64,000 nt of DNA from Rhodospirillaceae bacterium. GTDB taxonomy: Bacteria; Pseudomonadota; Alphaproteobacteria; Rhodospirillales; UBA2165. A program made the position numbers and the translations under genes. Where the stretch lies: contig CANIGJ010000015.1 in the NCBI GenBank assembly GCA_947467145.1, positions 34,394-98,393 of the forward strand, read 5' to 3'. Below the pieces are notes generated by a model. It saw only the letters and a list, made by a program, of their open reading frames with translations. It ran no database searches and was not told the origin of the DNA. The first letter of the stretch is position 1. Every line of letters begins with the position of its first letter. Shown in pieces: positions 55,103 through 63,072 of the stretch.

Positions 55103-56419
55103 CTATTCCGCCGCTTGGCCGAGATATTGTTCGAGCGGGGCGTTGGCGACCTGTTTCTTGTAGGCCTCCTGCCAATCCACATCCGACTTCTCGACGAAGA
55201 AGCCGCCGCGGACATTGGCAAAGACTTTCGGATCGGTCGCGGTCGCGGGCAAGGTCTTGTCCTTCTCGAATTCCTGCACGGCGCGCAGGATGCAGCGGCG
55301 CACGCGCGTGATCATTACGTCGCTGGGCGCCAGATGCTCCCAGGTGCGATCGACGATCTCGCCCATGCTTTCGGTGATCATTTGATCCTGCAGCACGAAG
55401 GTATCCATGCCGGTGTAGGAATCGCTGCGCTGACGGTCGCGATCGATCTCGTAATCGTTGGCGCGGTTCTGACGCAGACGCCAGCGGCCCATCCAATCGG
55501 TCGTGTTGGGCAGCTGCGCGTCGGGATCGAAGGCGCCGCCGGGATGGCCCTTGGGCAACGCGCCCTGCGGCTCCTCAATGATGTCCTTCTTTTCGATGAT
55601 CACGATCATGCAATTGTGGTCGTCGATCGGCACATAGGCGCGTGTCAGCAGGTTCACGCCGATATGGCCGATGGGCGGCATGGTCCAGAACGGAAACAGA
55701 AACTGGCCGAAGCGCCAATAGGTTTCGTCGGCTTCGGCCGGACGATAGGCCGCGTACATGTAGCCGAAGTCGGTCTCGAGCGATTTGTATTCCGGCGCGC
55801 GGTTGGCGACGGCGAACTTGTTCGCGCCCTGGCCGGCCATCTGGCCTTTGCCGAGCATGCCGAAATGCAAGAAGCCGATGTGCGACGTGTCGAGTTCGCC
55901 CTCCGCGCCTTGCAGCCAGTTGCTTTCGCGATGGATGAAGTGAACGTCGATCTGCTCGTTCGGCAGTAACGTGGATTCGATTTCCGGCAGCGGCGGCAAT
56001 TGCTCGGCCGCACCCATATAGACATAGACCACGCCGTTGCGTTCGGCGGTACGGTACGCCTTGGCGTGGACCTTATGCTTGAAGTCCTGATGCGGCGGCA
56101 CGTTCGCCATGTCGAGGCAGTTGCCGTCGGTATCGAACTTCCAGCCGTGATAGACGCAGCGGATGCCCCCCTCTTCGTTGCGGCCGAAGAACAAGGACGC
56201 GCAGCGGTGCGGACAGCGGTGATCCATCACGCCGATTTTGCCGGCTGTGTCGCGGAACGCGATCAGCTTCTCGTTGAGCAGCATCAAGCGTACCGGATCG
56301 CCATCGGCGACCAGTTCGGACGACTTGAGCGCCGGGATCCAGAATTGCCGCATGAACTCGCCCATCGGCGTGCCGGGGCTGGTTTCGGTCAGGATCTTGT
56401 TTTCGGCGGCTGTCGTCAT
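55103..56419 (-). CDS. Rieske non-heme iron oxygenase, alpha subunit, copy 2
   Basis: The 438-residue protein starts at the ATG at 56419 behind GGGAG. Rieske ligands Cys69/His71/Cys88/His91 and iron ligands Asp177/His180/His185 are at the same positions as in copy 1. By hand count about 84% of the first 135 residues are identical; the C-terminal half, which shapes the substrate pocket, differs more (for example around residues 280-310). It is therefore a paralogue with a probably different or broader substrate. It lacks the phased repeat array found upstream of copy 1, so its regulation differs. It is downstream of tpiA but separated from it by a terminator. Confidence 0.92.
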   Translation of the reverse strand: MTTAAENKILTETSPGTPMGEFMRQFWIPALKSSELVADGDPVRLMLLNEKLIAFRDTAGKIGVMDHRCPHRCASLFFGRNEEGGIRCVYHGWKFDTDGNCLDMANVPPHQDFKHKVHAKAYRTAERNGVVYVYMGAAEQLPPLPEIESTLLPNEQIDVHFIHRESNWLQGAEGELDTSHIGFLHFGMLGKGQMAGQGANKFAVANRAPEYKSLETDFGYMYAAYRPAEADETYWRFGQFLFPFWTMPPIGHIGVNLLTRAYVPIDDHNCMIVIIEKKDIIEEPQGALPKGHPGGAFDPDAQLPNTTDWMGRWRLRQNRANDYEIDRDRQRSDSYTGMDTFVLQDQMITESMGEIVDRTWEHLAPSDVMITRVRRCILRAVQEFEKDKTLPATATDPKVFANVRGGFFVEKSDVDWQEAYKKQVANAPLEQYLGQAAE

Positions 56420-56469
56420 GGCGAGCGCGGCTCCCAAATATTGTTGTTTATGTCATCATTGTAGCAGGG

Positions 56470-56493
56470 AAAAAGCCCACAGATAAAGTGGGC
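56470..56493 (-). terminator. Intrinsic terminator of tpiA
   Basis: On the minus strand GCCCAC and GTGGGC form a 6-bp stem around TTTATCT, followed by TTTTT, 18 bases after the tpiA stop. It insulates tpiA from the Rieske gene downstream. Confidence 0.8.
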
Positions 56494-56511
56494 AAAGCGC
56501 CGGCAAGCCGG

Positions 56512-57273
56512 TTAGCGGCTCGCGTCGGCGACGGCCCAGAAGTCGTCGGCCTTGAGGCTGGCGCCACCCACTAGTCCGCCGTCGACATCGGGCAAGCCTA
56601 GCAGTTCTTTGGCGTTCTTCGGATTGACCGAGCCGCCGTACAGAATGCGGGTTTGCGCTGCTTCCGCCTCGCCGATCTGGCCGGCCAGGGTTTCGCGAAT
56701 CAAGGCATGGACCTCCTGCACTTCCGCGGCGGTCGGCGTTTTTCCGGTGCCGATGGCCCAGACCGGCTCGTAGGCGATCACCAGACTTTCATGATTCGCA
56801 CGGGCGGGAACCGAGCCCAGCACCTGAGACGTGACGACCTCGGCCGTTTTACCGGCGTCACGCTGCGCTTCGGTCTCGCCGACGCAGACGATCGCCGTCA
56901 GCCCGGCCTCGATCGCGGCAACGGCCTTGGCGTGAACAGCATGATCGCTTTCGTGATGATCGGCGCGGCGCTCGGAATGGCCGACAATGACATGGCTGCA
57001 GCCGATATCCTTGAGCATGGCGGCGGAAATGTCGCCGGTATGGGCGCCCGAAGCCTTGGCGTGGCAATCTTGCGCGCCCAGACGGACGGCGCTGCCGTTT
57101 AAGGCAGCGGCAACAGGGGCCAGAAGCGTCGCCGGCGGGCAGATCAGCAGGTCGAAGGGCTGTGCTTTCGCCGCCATCTTTTCAATCAGGGCGCGGGTCC
57201 GCTCGATCCCGTCGCTCGTAAGCCCGTTCATCTTCCAGTTGCCGGCGATCAGCGGTCGTCGTGTCTGTGCCAT
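56512..57273 (-). CDS. tpiA: Triosephosphate isomerase
   Basis: TpiA interconverts dihydroxyacetone phosphate and glyceraldehyde 3-phosphate. The 253-residue protein starts at the ATG at 57273 behind GAGGG. It has Lys14 in AGNWKMNG, the electrophilic histidine in VIVGHSERR, the catalytic glutamate in AYEPVWAIGTGK and the GGSVNPKNA phosphate loop. In many alphaproteobacteria it is followed directly by secG; here secG is 10 kb downstream. Confidence 0.97.
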   Translation of the reverse strand: MAQTRRPLIAGNWKMNGLTSDGIERTRALIEKMAAKAQPFDLLICPPATLLAPVAAALNGSAVRLGAQDCHAKASGAHTGDISAAMLKDIGCSHVIVGHSERRADHHESDHAVHAKAVAAIEAGLTAIVCVGETEAQRDAGKTAEVVTSQVLGSVPARANHESLVIAYEPVWAIGTGKTPTAAEVQEVHALIRETLAGQIGEAEAAQTRILYGGSVNPKNAKELLGLPDVDGGLVGGASLKADDFWAVADASR

Positions 57274-57414
57274 ATTTCCCTCATTGAGCCTGGGCACATG
57301 ATGCGGGGCAGGCCCGCTTAATCAAGCCTCCCGAGCCGGAAAAATCCCGAAAAAGCCCAGGAATATTGGGCGCTTGGCCTTGATTGTGTCCCCGCCATCG
57401 ATAGGATGCGCGTC

Positions 57415-59289
57415 ATGTTAGGAATATTCCGAGAGAGAATCGTCAAGTGGGGCGCGCAACTGCTGTTCGTGCTCTTGATCCTGAGCTTCGTCGCCTGGGG
57501 TATCGGGGACTATATCGGCTATCAAGCGCGGGGCGGCGGAAGCCAAACTGTCGCGGAGGTCGGTAGCCGGACCATCCTGACCCGCGACTTCCAGCGTGAG
57601 ATGCAGGACCAGATGGGCCGCATGCGCCAGATGTTCGGCGATACCTTTAATATCGAACAGGCCCGGGCCATGGGCATCGAAGAATCCGTCCTGCAGACGA
57701 TGATCCAGGATGCGTTGTTCTCCGAAGGGGCCAAGAATCTCGGCCTGATCGTCGACGATGCGGTCGTCGTGCAGGAAATTCGCAACGATCCCAGCTTCCA
57801 GACGGCCGCCGGTACGTTCAATCGCGACAAGTTCAATAGTGCCCTGCGTCAGGCCGGCTTCAGCGAAGGCCAGTATATCGCACTGATGCGCAACGAACTG
57901 CTGCGCCGCCAATATCTTAGCCCGGTCCTGCTGGGCCGCGACGTGCCGCGCGGCGCGGTTGAATCGCTCTATAAGTTCCGCAACGAAAAGCGTGTCGCCA
58001 ATATCATCACCTTGCCGCATTCGATGATCAAAGGCGTGCCGGCGCCGAGCGACGCCGATCTCGTCAAATATCACGAGGAAAACAAGAAGCTCTATTCGAC
58101 CCAGGAAGTGCGCGAGATCACCCTGATCCGCATGCGTCCCGAGGACATCGTCGACGAGATCGACGTACCCGATTCCGATATCCAGCGCTTCTATAACGAC
58201 CATCTGGTGGAGTTCAGCTCGCCCGAGCGCCGCATCGTGTCGCAGATACTGTTCCCCGACGAGGCTGCCGCCCGCGCCGCCTACGAGCGGATTTCCAAGG
58301 GCGAAGACTACGCCAAGGTTGAGAAGGAATTCGGTGGCGGCACGCTCGGCAATCTGAGCAAGGGCGAAATCCCGATTCCCGAACTGGGCGATGCGGCTTT
58401 TGCCGCCCTGCCCGACGCGGTGAGCGAACCGGTCCCCTCGCCGCTGGGCTGGCATCTGTTGCGGATCACGAACGTGACCGCAGCGTCCAAGAAAGACATC
58501 AAGGACGTGCGTGACGAAATCCGTCATCGCATCGCGCTCGACAAAGCGGCCGACAGCCTATTCAGCCTGGCCGGCAAGTTCGAAGACGAACTGGGCGGCG
58601 GCGCCAGCGCGGAAGAAGCCGCTAAGCGCTTGAAGCTCAATGTCACGAAGATCGAGTCCATCGATCGCGAGGGCCGCGATCCGGCCGGCAATCGCTATAA
58701 CGACATGACGCCAGAAATCCTCACTGCGGCCTTCAACGCGCCGGCCGGTGGCGACAGCCCGCTCGGCGATCTGGCCGAAGGCGGTCATTACGTCGTCCAT
58801 GTCGATAAGATCATCCCGGCCGCGGTTCGCCCGCTGGACGAGATCAAGGACCGCGTCCGCGGCGATTGGACGGCGGCACAGCGCAGCGAACGCGCCGATG
58901 CACTGATCAAGGAGATGGTAGCCGAAATCAAAGGCGGCAAGATCCTGGCCGACGTCGCCGGGCCGCGCGGCGCCAACATCATGGCGACGAAGCCCTTCTC
59001 GCGTACGCGCCAGGGCCTCGATCTCCAGGTGCCCAGCTCATTGGTCGCGGCACTCTTTAAGAGCGCGCCCGGCACGCCGGAAAGCGGCGCCGGCGAAGAA
59101 GCGCACATGATCGGTATCGTGACCGAAGTGATCGTGCCCGATGTCGCGGCGGACGAAGAAGCGGTCAATCGCCTCAAGGACGAGTTGGGTTCGACCCTGG
59201 CCAACGATCTATCCACCAGTCTGGCCGGCGCGTTGCGTGAAAAGCTCAAAGTGACGATCGACCGCAACGCTGTCGAAAAAGCGTTCTGA
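57415..59289 (+). CDS. ppiD: Membrane-anchored peptidyl-prolyl isomerase/chaperone PpiD-like
   Basis: The 624-residue protein starts at the ATG at 57415, eight bases after AGGA; an ATG at 57406 has no usable ribosome-binding site. A single transmembrane helix near the N-terminus (LLFVLLILSFVAWGIGDYIG) anchors it in the inner membrane. A SurA-N-like chaperone domain and a parvulin domain (VSQILFPDEAAARAAYERISKGEDYA to SEPVPSPLGWHLLRITNV) lie in the periplasm. It assists folding of proteins leaving SecYEG. It is divergent from tpiA and two bases from trpE. Confidence 0.92.
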   Translation: MLGIFRERIVKWGAQLLFVLLILSFVAWGIGDYIGYQARGGGSQTVAEVGSRTILTRDFQREMQDQMGRMRQMFGDTFNIEQARAMGIEESVLQTMIQDALFSEGAKNLGLIVDDAVVVQEIRNDPSFQTAAGTFNRDKFNSALRQAGFSEGQYIALMRNELLRRQYLSPVLLGRDVPRGAVESLYKFRNEKRVANIITLPHSMIKGVPAPSDADLVKYHEENKKLYSTQEVREITLIRMRPEDIVDEIDVPDSDIQRFYNDHLVEFSSPERRIVSQILFPDEAAARAAYERISKGEDYAKVEKEFGGGTLGNLSKGEIPIPELGDAAFAALPDAVSEPVPSPLGWHLLRITNVTAASKKDIKDVRDEIRHRIALDKAADSLFSLAGKFEDELGGGASAEEAAKRLKLNVTKIESIDREGRDPAGNRYNDMTPEILTAAFNAPAGGDSPLGDLAEGGHYVVHVDKIIPAAVRPLDEIKDRVRGDWTAAQRSERADALIKEMVAEIKGGKILADVAGPRGANIMATKPFSRTRQGLDLQVPSSLVAALFKSAPGTPESGAGEEAHMIGIVTEVIVPDVAADEEAVNRLKDELGSTLANDLSTSLAGALREKLKVTIDRNAVEKAF

Positions 59290-59291
59290 CC

Positions 59292-60809
59292 ATGCGCGCG
59301 AGCCCGGAGTATCAGGACTTCGCGCCGATCTATAATGCGGGCAAGCCGCAGGTCGTCGCGACGACCCTGATCTCGGATCTCGAAACGCCGGTTTCGGCGA
59401 TGATGAAGCTGGTCGGCGGCGAGCCGCTCAGCTTCCTGCTGGAATCGGTCGAGGGCGGCAAGATCCGTGGGCGCTATTCCTTCCTCGGCATGCGCCCGGA
59501 TCTGATCTGGCGCTGCTACGGCAACAAGGCTGAGATCAACCGCGCGGCGCTCATCGACGCCAAGACCTTTGCGCCCTGCCCGGTTGGCGAAGCCAAGGGA
59601 ACGCTCGCGTCCTTCCGCGCGATCTGGGCCGAGTCGCGCATCGAGATGCCGGAAGGATTGCCGCCGATGGCGGCGGGTCTCGTTGGCTATCTCGGTTATG
59701 ACGCCGTGCGTCTCGCCGAAAACATTCCGGACACCAATCCCGATCAGATCGGCACGCCCGACGGCCAGTTCATCCGCCCGACCATCATCGCGGTGTTCGA
59801 TACGATCGAAGATGAAGTGACGATCGTGACGCCGGTCTGGCCGGCTAAAGGCGTGTCGGCGGAACAGGCCTACGAAGCGGCACTCGCGCGCCTGGGCCGC
59901 GTGCTCGACGATTTCGACCGTGCCGTGCCGCATCAGCAGACCGCGACCGAACTGAGCGACCTGCCTGATCCGGTCTCGAACATGACGGCCGAACAGTTCA
60001 TGGCCATCGTCAATCGCGGCAAGGAATATGTGCTGGCGGGCGATGTGTTCCAGGTCGTGCTTTCGCAACGCTATTCAGTGCCGTTCGATCTGCCGCCCTT
60101 GGCGCTTTATCGCGCGCTGCGCCGTATCAATCCCTCGCCGTTCCTGTTCTTCCAGGATTTCGGCGATTTCTCCATCATCGGATCGAGTCCGGAACTGCTC
60201 GTACGTCTACGCGAAGGCAAGGTGACGATCCGTCCGCTCGCCGGCACACGCCCGCGCGGTAAAAACGCCGCCGAGGATAAGCGTCTGGTCGAAGACTTGC
60301 TGTCCGATCCTAAGGAACTGGCCGAACATCTGATGCTGCTCGATCTCGGGCGCAACGATGTCGGCCGTGTCTCCAAGGTCGGCAGTGTGAAGGTCACCGA
60401 ACAGATGGTGACCGAGTTCTATTCGCACGTGATGCATATCGTTTCCAACGTCGATGGCGAGATCGATCCCAAATGGGATGCGATCGACGCCCTGCTCGCC
60501 GGGTTCCCGGCCGGTACGGTATCGGGTGCGCCCAAGGTGCGTGCCATGGAAATCATCGACGAATTGGAAACCGTGCGGCGTGGCATCTATGCCGGCTGCA
60601 TCGGCTATTTTGGCGCCGACGGCGACATGGATACCTGTATCGCGCTGCGTACGGCGGTGCTCAAGGATAAGACGCTGTATATGCAGGCGGGCGCTGGTGT
60701 AGTCGCCGACAGCGACCCGGCCTCCGAAAACCAGGAATGCCGCAACAAGGCCATGGCACTGGTTCGCGCTGCACAGGAAGCTGTCCGCTACTCACAGAAC
60801 CGGAATTAG
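59292..60809 (+). CDS. trpE: Anthranilate synthase component I
   Basis: TrpE makes anthranilate from chorismate with ammonia supplied by TrpG. The 505-residue protein has the tryptophan-sensing LLESVEGGKIRGRYSFLG, and the chorismate-binding signatures FSIIGSSPELLVR, PLAGTRPRGK, LDLGRNDVGRV and GTVSGAPKVRAMEIIDELE. It follows ppiD immediately. In many alphaproteobacteria trpG, trpD and trpC come next; here a VOC protein gene follows instead. Confidence 0.97.
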   Translation: MRASPEYQDFAPIYNAGKPQVVATTLISDLETPVSAMMKLVGGEPLSFLLESVEGGKIRGRYSFLGMRPDLIWRCYGNKAEINRAALIDAKTFAPCPVGEAKGTLASFRAIWAESRIEMPEGLPPMAAGLVGYLGYDAVRLAENIPDTNPDQIGTPDGQFIRPTIIAVFDTIEDEVTIVTPVWPAKGVSAEQAYEAALARLGRVLDDFDRAVPHQQTATELSDLPDPVSNMTAEQFMAIVNRGKEYVLAGDVFQVVLSQRYSVPFDLPPLALYRALRRINPSPFLFFQDFGDFSIIGSSPELLVRLREGKVTIRPLAGTRPRGKNAAEDKRLVEDLLSDPKELAEHLMLLDLGRNDVGRVSKVGSVKVTEQMVTEFYSHVMHIVSNVDGEIDPKWDAIDALLAGFPAGTVSGAPKVRAMEIIDELETVRRGIYAGCIGYFGADGDMDTCIALRTAVLKDKTLYMQAGAGVVADSDPASENQECRNKAMALVRAAQEAVRYSQNRN

Positions 60810-60848
60810 GCTAAACTACGTCCCAATTAACAAACAGGGACGTATCCA

Positions 60849-61391
60849 ATGGCCAAGGCAGCAACAGCGCGTGCGCTGGGCGAGACCGTAAAGGTCGAAC
60901 CGGCGTTGAAACTCAAATTCCTTTCCCACGGCACGCTTGAATCCGCCGATCTCGACCGTTCACGCCAATTCTACGAAGAGTTCCTCGGCATCGAAGTTGT
61001 GCGCACCAGCCCTGTCTCCTTGATGATGCGCTTGGGCGGCGACAACACCATCGCCGTCGTGCGCAATCTGAAAAAAGTGCACGAGATGCCGATGCTCAAT
61101 CACAATGGCCTCGACGTCGACACGCAAGAAGAGGTCGATACCGCCTTCGCCATCGTGACCGAGCAGGCGGAAAAGTGGGGCATCACGGATATCAGCACAC
61201 CGGGCCTGCAGCACGGCACCTACAGCTTCTTCTTCAAGGACATGGATAAGAATTGGTGGGAGATTCTCACCAACCCGAAGGGCGGCTATGCCTGGATGTT
61301 CGAGAAAGGTGGGGACTTCCAGGGCAAGGGCCATCAGGACAAAACGATGGAACGGCACGGCGTGACCACGCCGCCGCCCAAGACTAGCTGA
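60849..61391 (+). CDS. VOC-superfamily protein (glyoxalase/extradiol dioxygenase fold)
   Basis: The 180-residue protein has the paired beta-alpha-beta-beta-beta modules of the VOC fold. FLSHGTLESADLDRSRQFYEEFLGIEVV supplies one possible metal histidine, LNHNGLDVDT a second, and KDMDKNWWEILT the glutamate. Unlike a typical ~130-residue VOC it has a C-terminal extension ending with a GDFQGKGHQDK segment. Substrate unknown; a role in ring cleavage or isomerisation is possible. It follows trpE after 39 bases and overlaps the convergent GNAT gene by eight bases. Confidence 0.82.
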   Translation: MAKAATARALGETVKVEPALKLKFLSHGTLESADLDRSRQFYEEFLGIEVVRTSPVSLMMRLGGDNTIAVVRNLKKVHEMPMLNHNGLDVDTQEEVDTAFAIVTEQAEKWGITDISTPGLQHGTYSFFFKDMDKNWWEILTNPKGGYAWMFEKGGDFQGKGHQDKTMERHGVTTPPPKTS

Positions 61392-61845
61392 GGACCAGCT
61401 TCTTACGCCCCGATCGGTGCCCATCCGCGCCGGTCGGCCGGAAGCCTAGTTTTTCCAGCACGCGCCACGATGCGTGATTGGCGGGCCGACACTCGGCGAA
61501 GATCGTGCGTACCGGATATTGGGCGCGCAGCAATGCAATGACGCCCGCTGCCGCTTCGCTGGCATAGCCCTGCCCGGCAAACCGCGTCGCCATCCAATAG
61601 CCGATTTCAATCTCGTTATCGTCGACCGGGTGTGTTCCGACGACCCCGATCAGATCGCCAGTTTCACGATGCCATGCGCCATAAAAGACGTGACCGGGAT
61701 CGCCCGCGATCAGGACGCGCGCGTCGTCCAGAGTGAATGGCGCGGCCAGGAAGATGATGTTGTCGATGACGTTCGCGTCGTCGGTGATCGCCTGAAAGGC
61801 CTCAGCATCGCCCAAGGTCAATGGAGCGAGACGCAGCCGATCCAC
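61384..61845 (-). CDS. GNAT-family acetyltransferase (RimJ/RimL-like)
   Basis: The 153-residue reading starts at a GTG (61845) two bases after the deacetylase stop; a longer reading would overlap that gene by about 100 bases and has no family-like sequence. The RLRLAPLTLGDAEAFQAI opening and YWMATRFAGQGYASEAAAGVIALL (acetyl-CoA loop) fit the RimJ/RimL branch. The NHASWRVLEKLGFRPTG segment is the typical end of the fold. It probably acetylates a protein N-terminus or small molecule. The start is not certain. Confidence 0.8.
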   Translation of the reverse strand: MDRLRLAPLTLGDAEAFQAITDDANVIDNIIFLAAPFTLDDARVLIAGDPGHVFYGAWHRETGDLIGVVGTHPVDDNEIEIGYWMATRFAGQGYASEAAAGVIALLRAQYPVRTIFAECRPANHASWRVLEKLGFRPTGADGHRSGRKKLVLS

Positions 61846-61847
61846 AC

Positions 61848-62957
61848 TTATTGCCGCGAACTCACCGCGCCGCGCGCGAGATTGTCGCGCACGATGGTTG
61901 AGACCGGCACCAGGACGAAGCCTTTCGCCTTGGCTTCGGGCAGCCATTTGCTCAACGCCTCGATCGTGCCGTCACGTGGATGACCGATAGCGATGGCTTG
62001 GCCGCGTGCCCGCGCGATGCGTTCGACCTCGGCCAACTGACGCGTGACCGAGGCGGTCGTGAGATCGTTGTCGAGGAACACGTCGCGTTCGGCGTAGGGC
62101 AATTGCAGGCTGCGTGAAACTTCACCGCCGACCGTTTGCGGTCCGGTGCGCGAATCCAGGAATAGCAGACCGCGGCGTTTAAGCTCGCTCAGGACCACCT
62201 GCATACCGGGCCGATCCGCCGTGAACAGGCTGCCCATGTGATTGTTGATGCCGACATAGCCGTCGAACTTGCCGAGCACGCGGGTCAGGCGCGCCAGGAT
62301 CTCGTCCGGTTCGATATCGCGCAACAACACGTCGGGACCGGGATCCATTGAGCGGCTTTGCGCCTGCATCGCGACATGGACCATCAATTCGTGCCCGGCA
62401 TGCGAGGCCGCGCGGACCTGCGGACCCAAGCCTTCGCCATAGGTCAGAAACGAAACCGTCAATGGACCCGGCAGACCGATGATCCGCGCCGTGCGATGAT
62501 GGTCGAGCCCGGCATCGTCGATCACGATGGCAACACGCGGACCGGTTTCCACCGGCGCGGGTTTGGCGAATTTCTGCCACGGCAGCATACCGGTCGGCGC
62601 CGGCGGCAATTGGAACTTGGGCGCGGGGATCGCGACCGGCGCGGAGGGCTGCGGCGCCGGATCGATGGCGGGCTCCATCTCGGTTTCTTCTTCGCGCGGC
62701 GATTCGGGCGGCTCCGGCTTATGCGCCGGCAGGACGAGTGCGATCTGTTCACCGGTCGTCGCGTCGTACACGGGTTCGAGCTCGCGCTCAGGCGCCCAGG
62801 CGAAAACTGCCACGGCGGCGGCGCCCACCATGGCGAGGCCAACCACTGAGCCGACCATGAAGGTCACCGCGTTGCGCGCGAGAAACGGCCCCCAAGCGAA
62901 TGCGGGTTTGGTCGTCTTTTTGGTTTTCTTCATCGTCTTGGATTTCGGTTTTGCCAT
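61848..62957 (-). CDS. Divergent polysaccharide deacetylase family protein
   Basis: The 369-residue protein has a lysine-rich cytoplasmic start (MAKPKSKTMKKTKKTTK), one transmembrane helix (about 30-53), a Pro/Glu-rich linker and a C-terminal DUF610 (YibQ-like) domain. That domain shows RVAIVIDDAGLDHHRT, GHELMVHVAMQAQ, GINNHMGSLFTAD and DSRTGPQTVG, the divergent version of the NodB fold with metal-site residues retained. It should act on an envelope polysaccharide; in many proteobacteria it is encoded near the envC-ctpA region, which is not present here. Confidence 0.88.
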   Translation of the reverse strand: MAKPKSKTMKKTKKTTKPAFAWGPFLARNAVTFMVGSVVGLAMVGAAAVAVFAWAPERELEPVYDATTGEQIALVLPAHKPEPPESPREEETEMEPAIDPAPQPSAPVAIPAPKFQLPPAPTGMLPWQKFAKPAPVETGPRVAIVIDDAGLDHHRTARIIGLPGPLTVSFLTYGEGLGPQVRAASHAGHELMVHVAMQAQSRSMDPGPDVLLRDIEPDEILARLTRVLGKFDGYVGINNHMGSLFTADRPGMQVVLSELKRRGLLFLDSRTGPQTVGGEVSRSLQLPYAERDVFLDNDLTTASVTRQLAEVERIARARGQAIAIGHPRDGTIEALSKWLPEAKAKGFVLVPVSTIVRDNLARGAVSSRQ

Positions 62958-63030
62958 AAGCGTCCTATGCGGTGCGATTCATCGCACCCGCTCGGTCCCA
63001 GGATGGGTGAACCTGTAACCGATTCTACTT

Positions 63031-63043
63031 ATTTGTCACAAAT
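63031..63043. promoter_or_regulatory. ATTTGT-C-ACAAAT dyad upstream of the deacetylase gene
   Basis: A perfect 6-bp inverted repeat around one base lies 74-86 bases upstream of the deacetylase start, in the AT-rich 115-bp gap after the copper ATPase gene. A second dyad (GAGATTTT 63051-63058, AAAATCTC 63075-63082) spans the ATPase stop and may be a transcript-end hairpin. Confidence 0.3.
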
Positions 63044-63072
63044 TTATGTTGAGATTTTCTTACTTAAACGTC

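Noticed and set aside
46460..56493. Integrative element or genomic island with attachment sites
   Set aside because: No integrase, transposase, tRNA target or flanking direct repeat is visible, so only an accessory block is claimed.
58788..60068. 426-codon open frame antisense to ppiD and trpE
   Set aside because: Both sense genes are complete and recognisable, and the antisense reading spans their junction.
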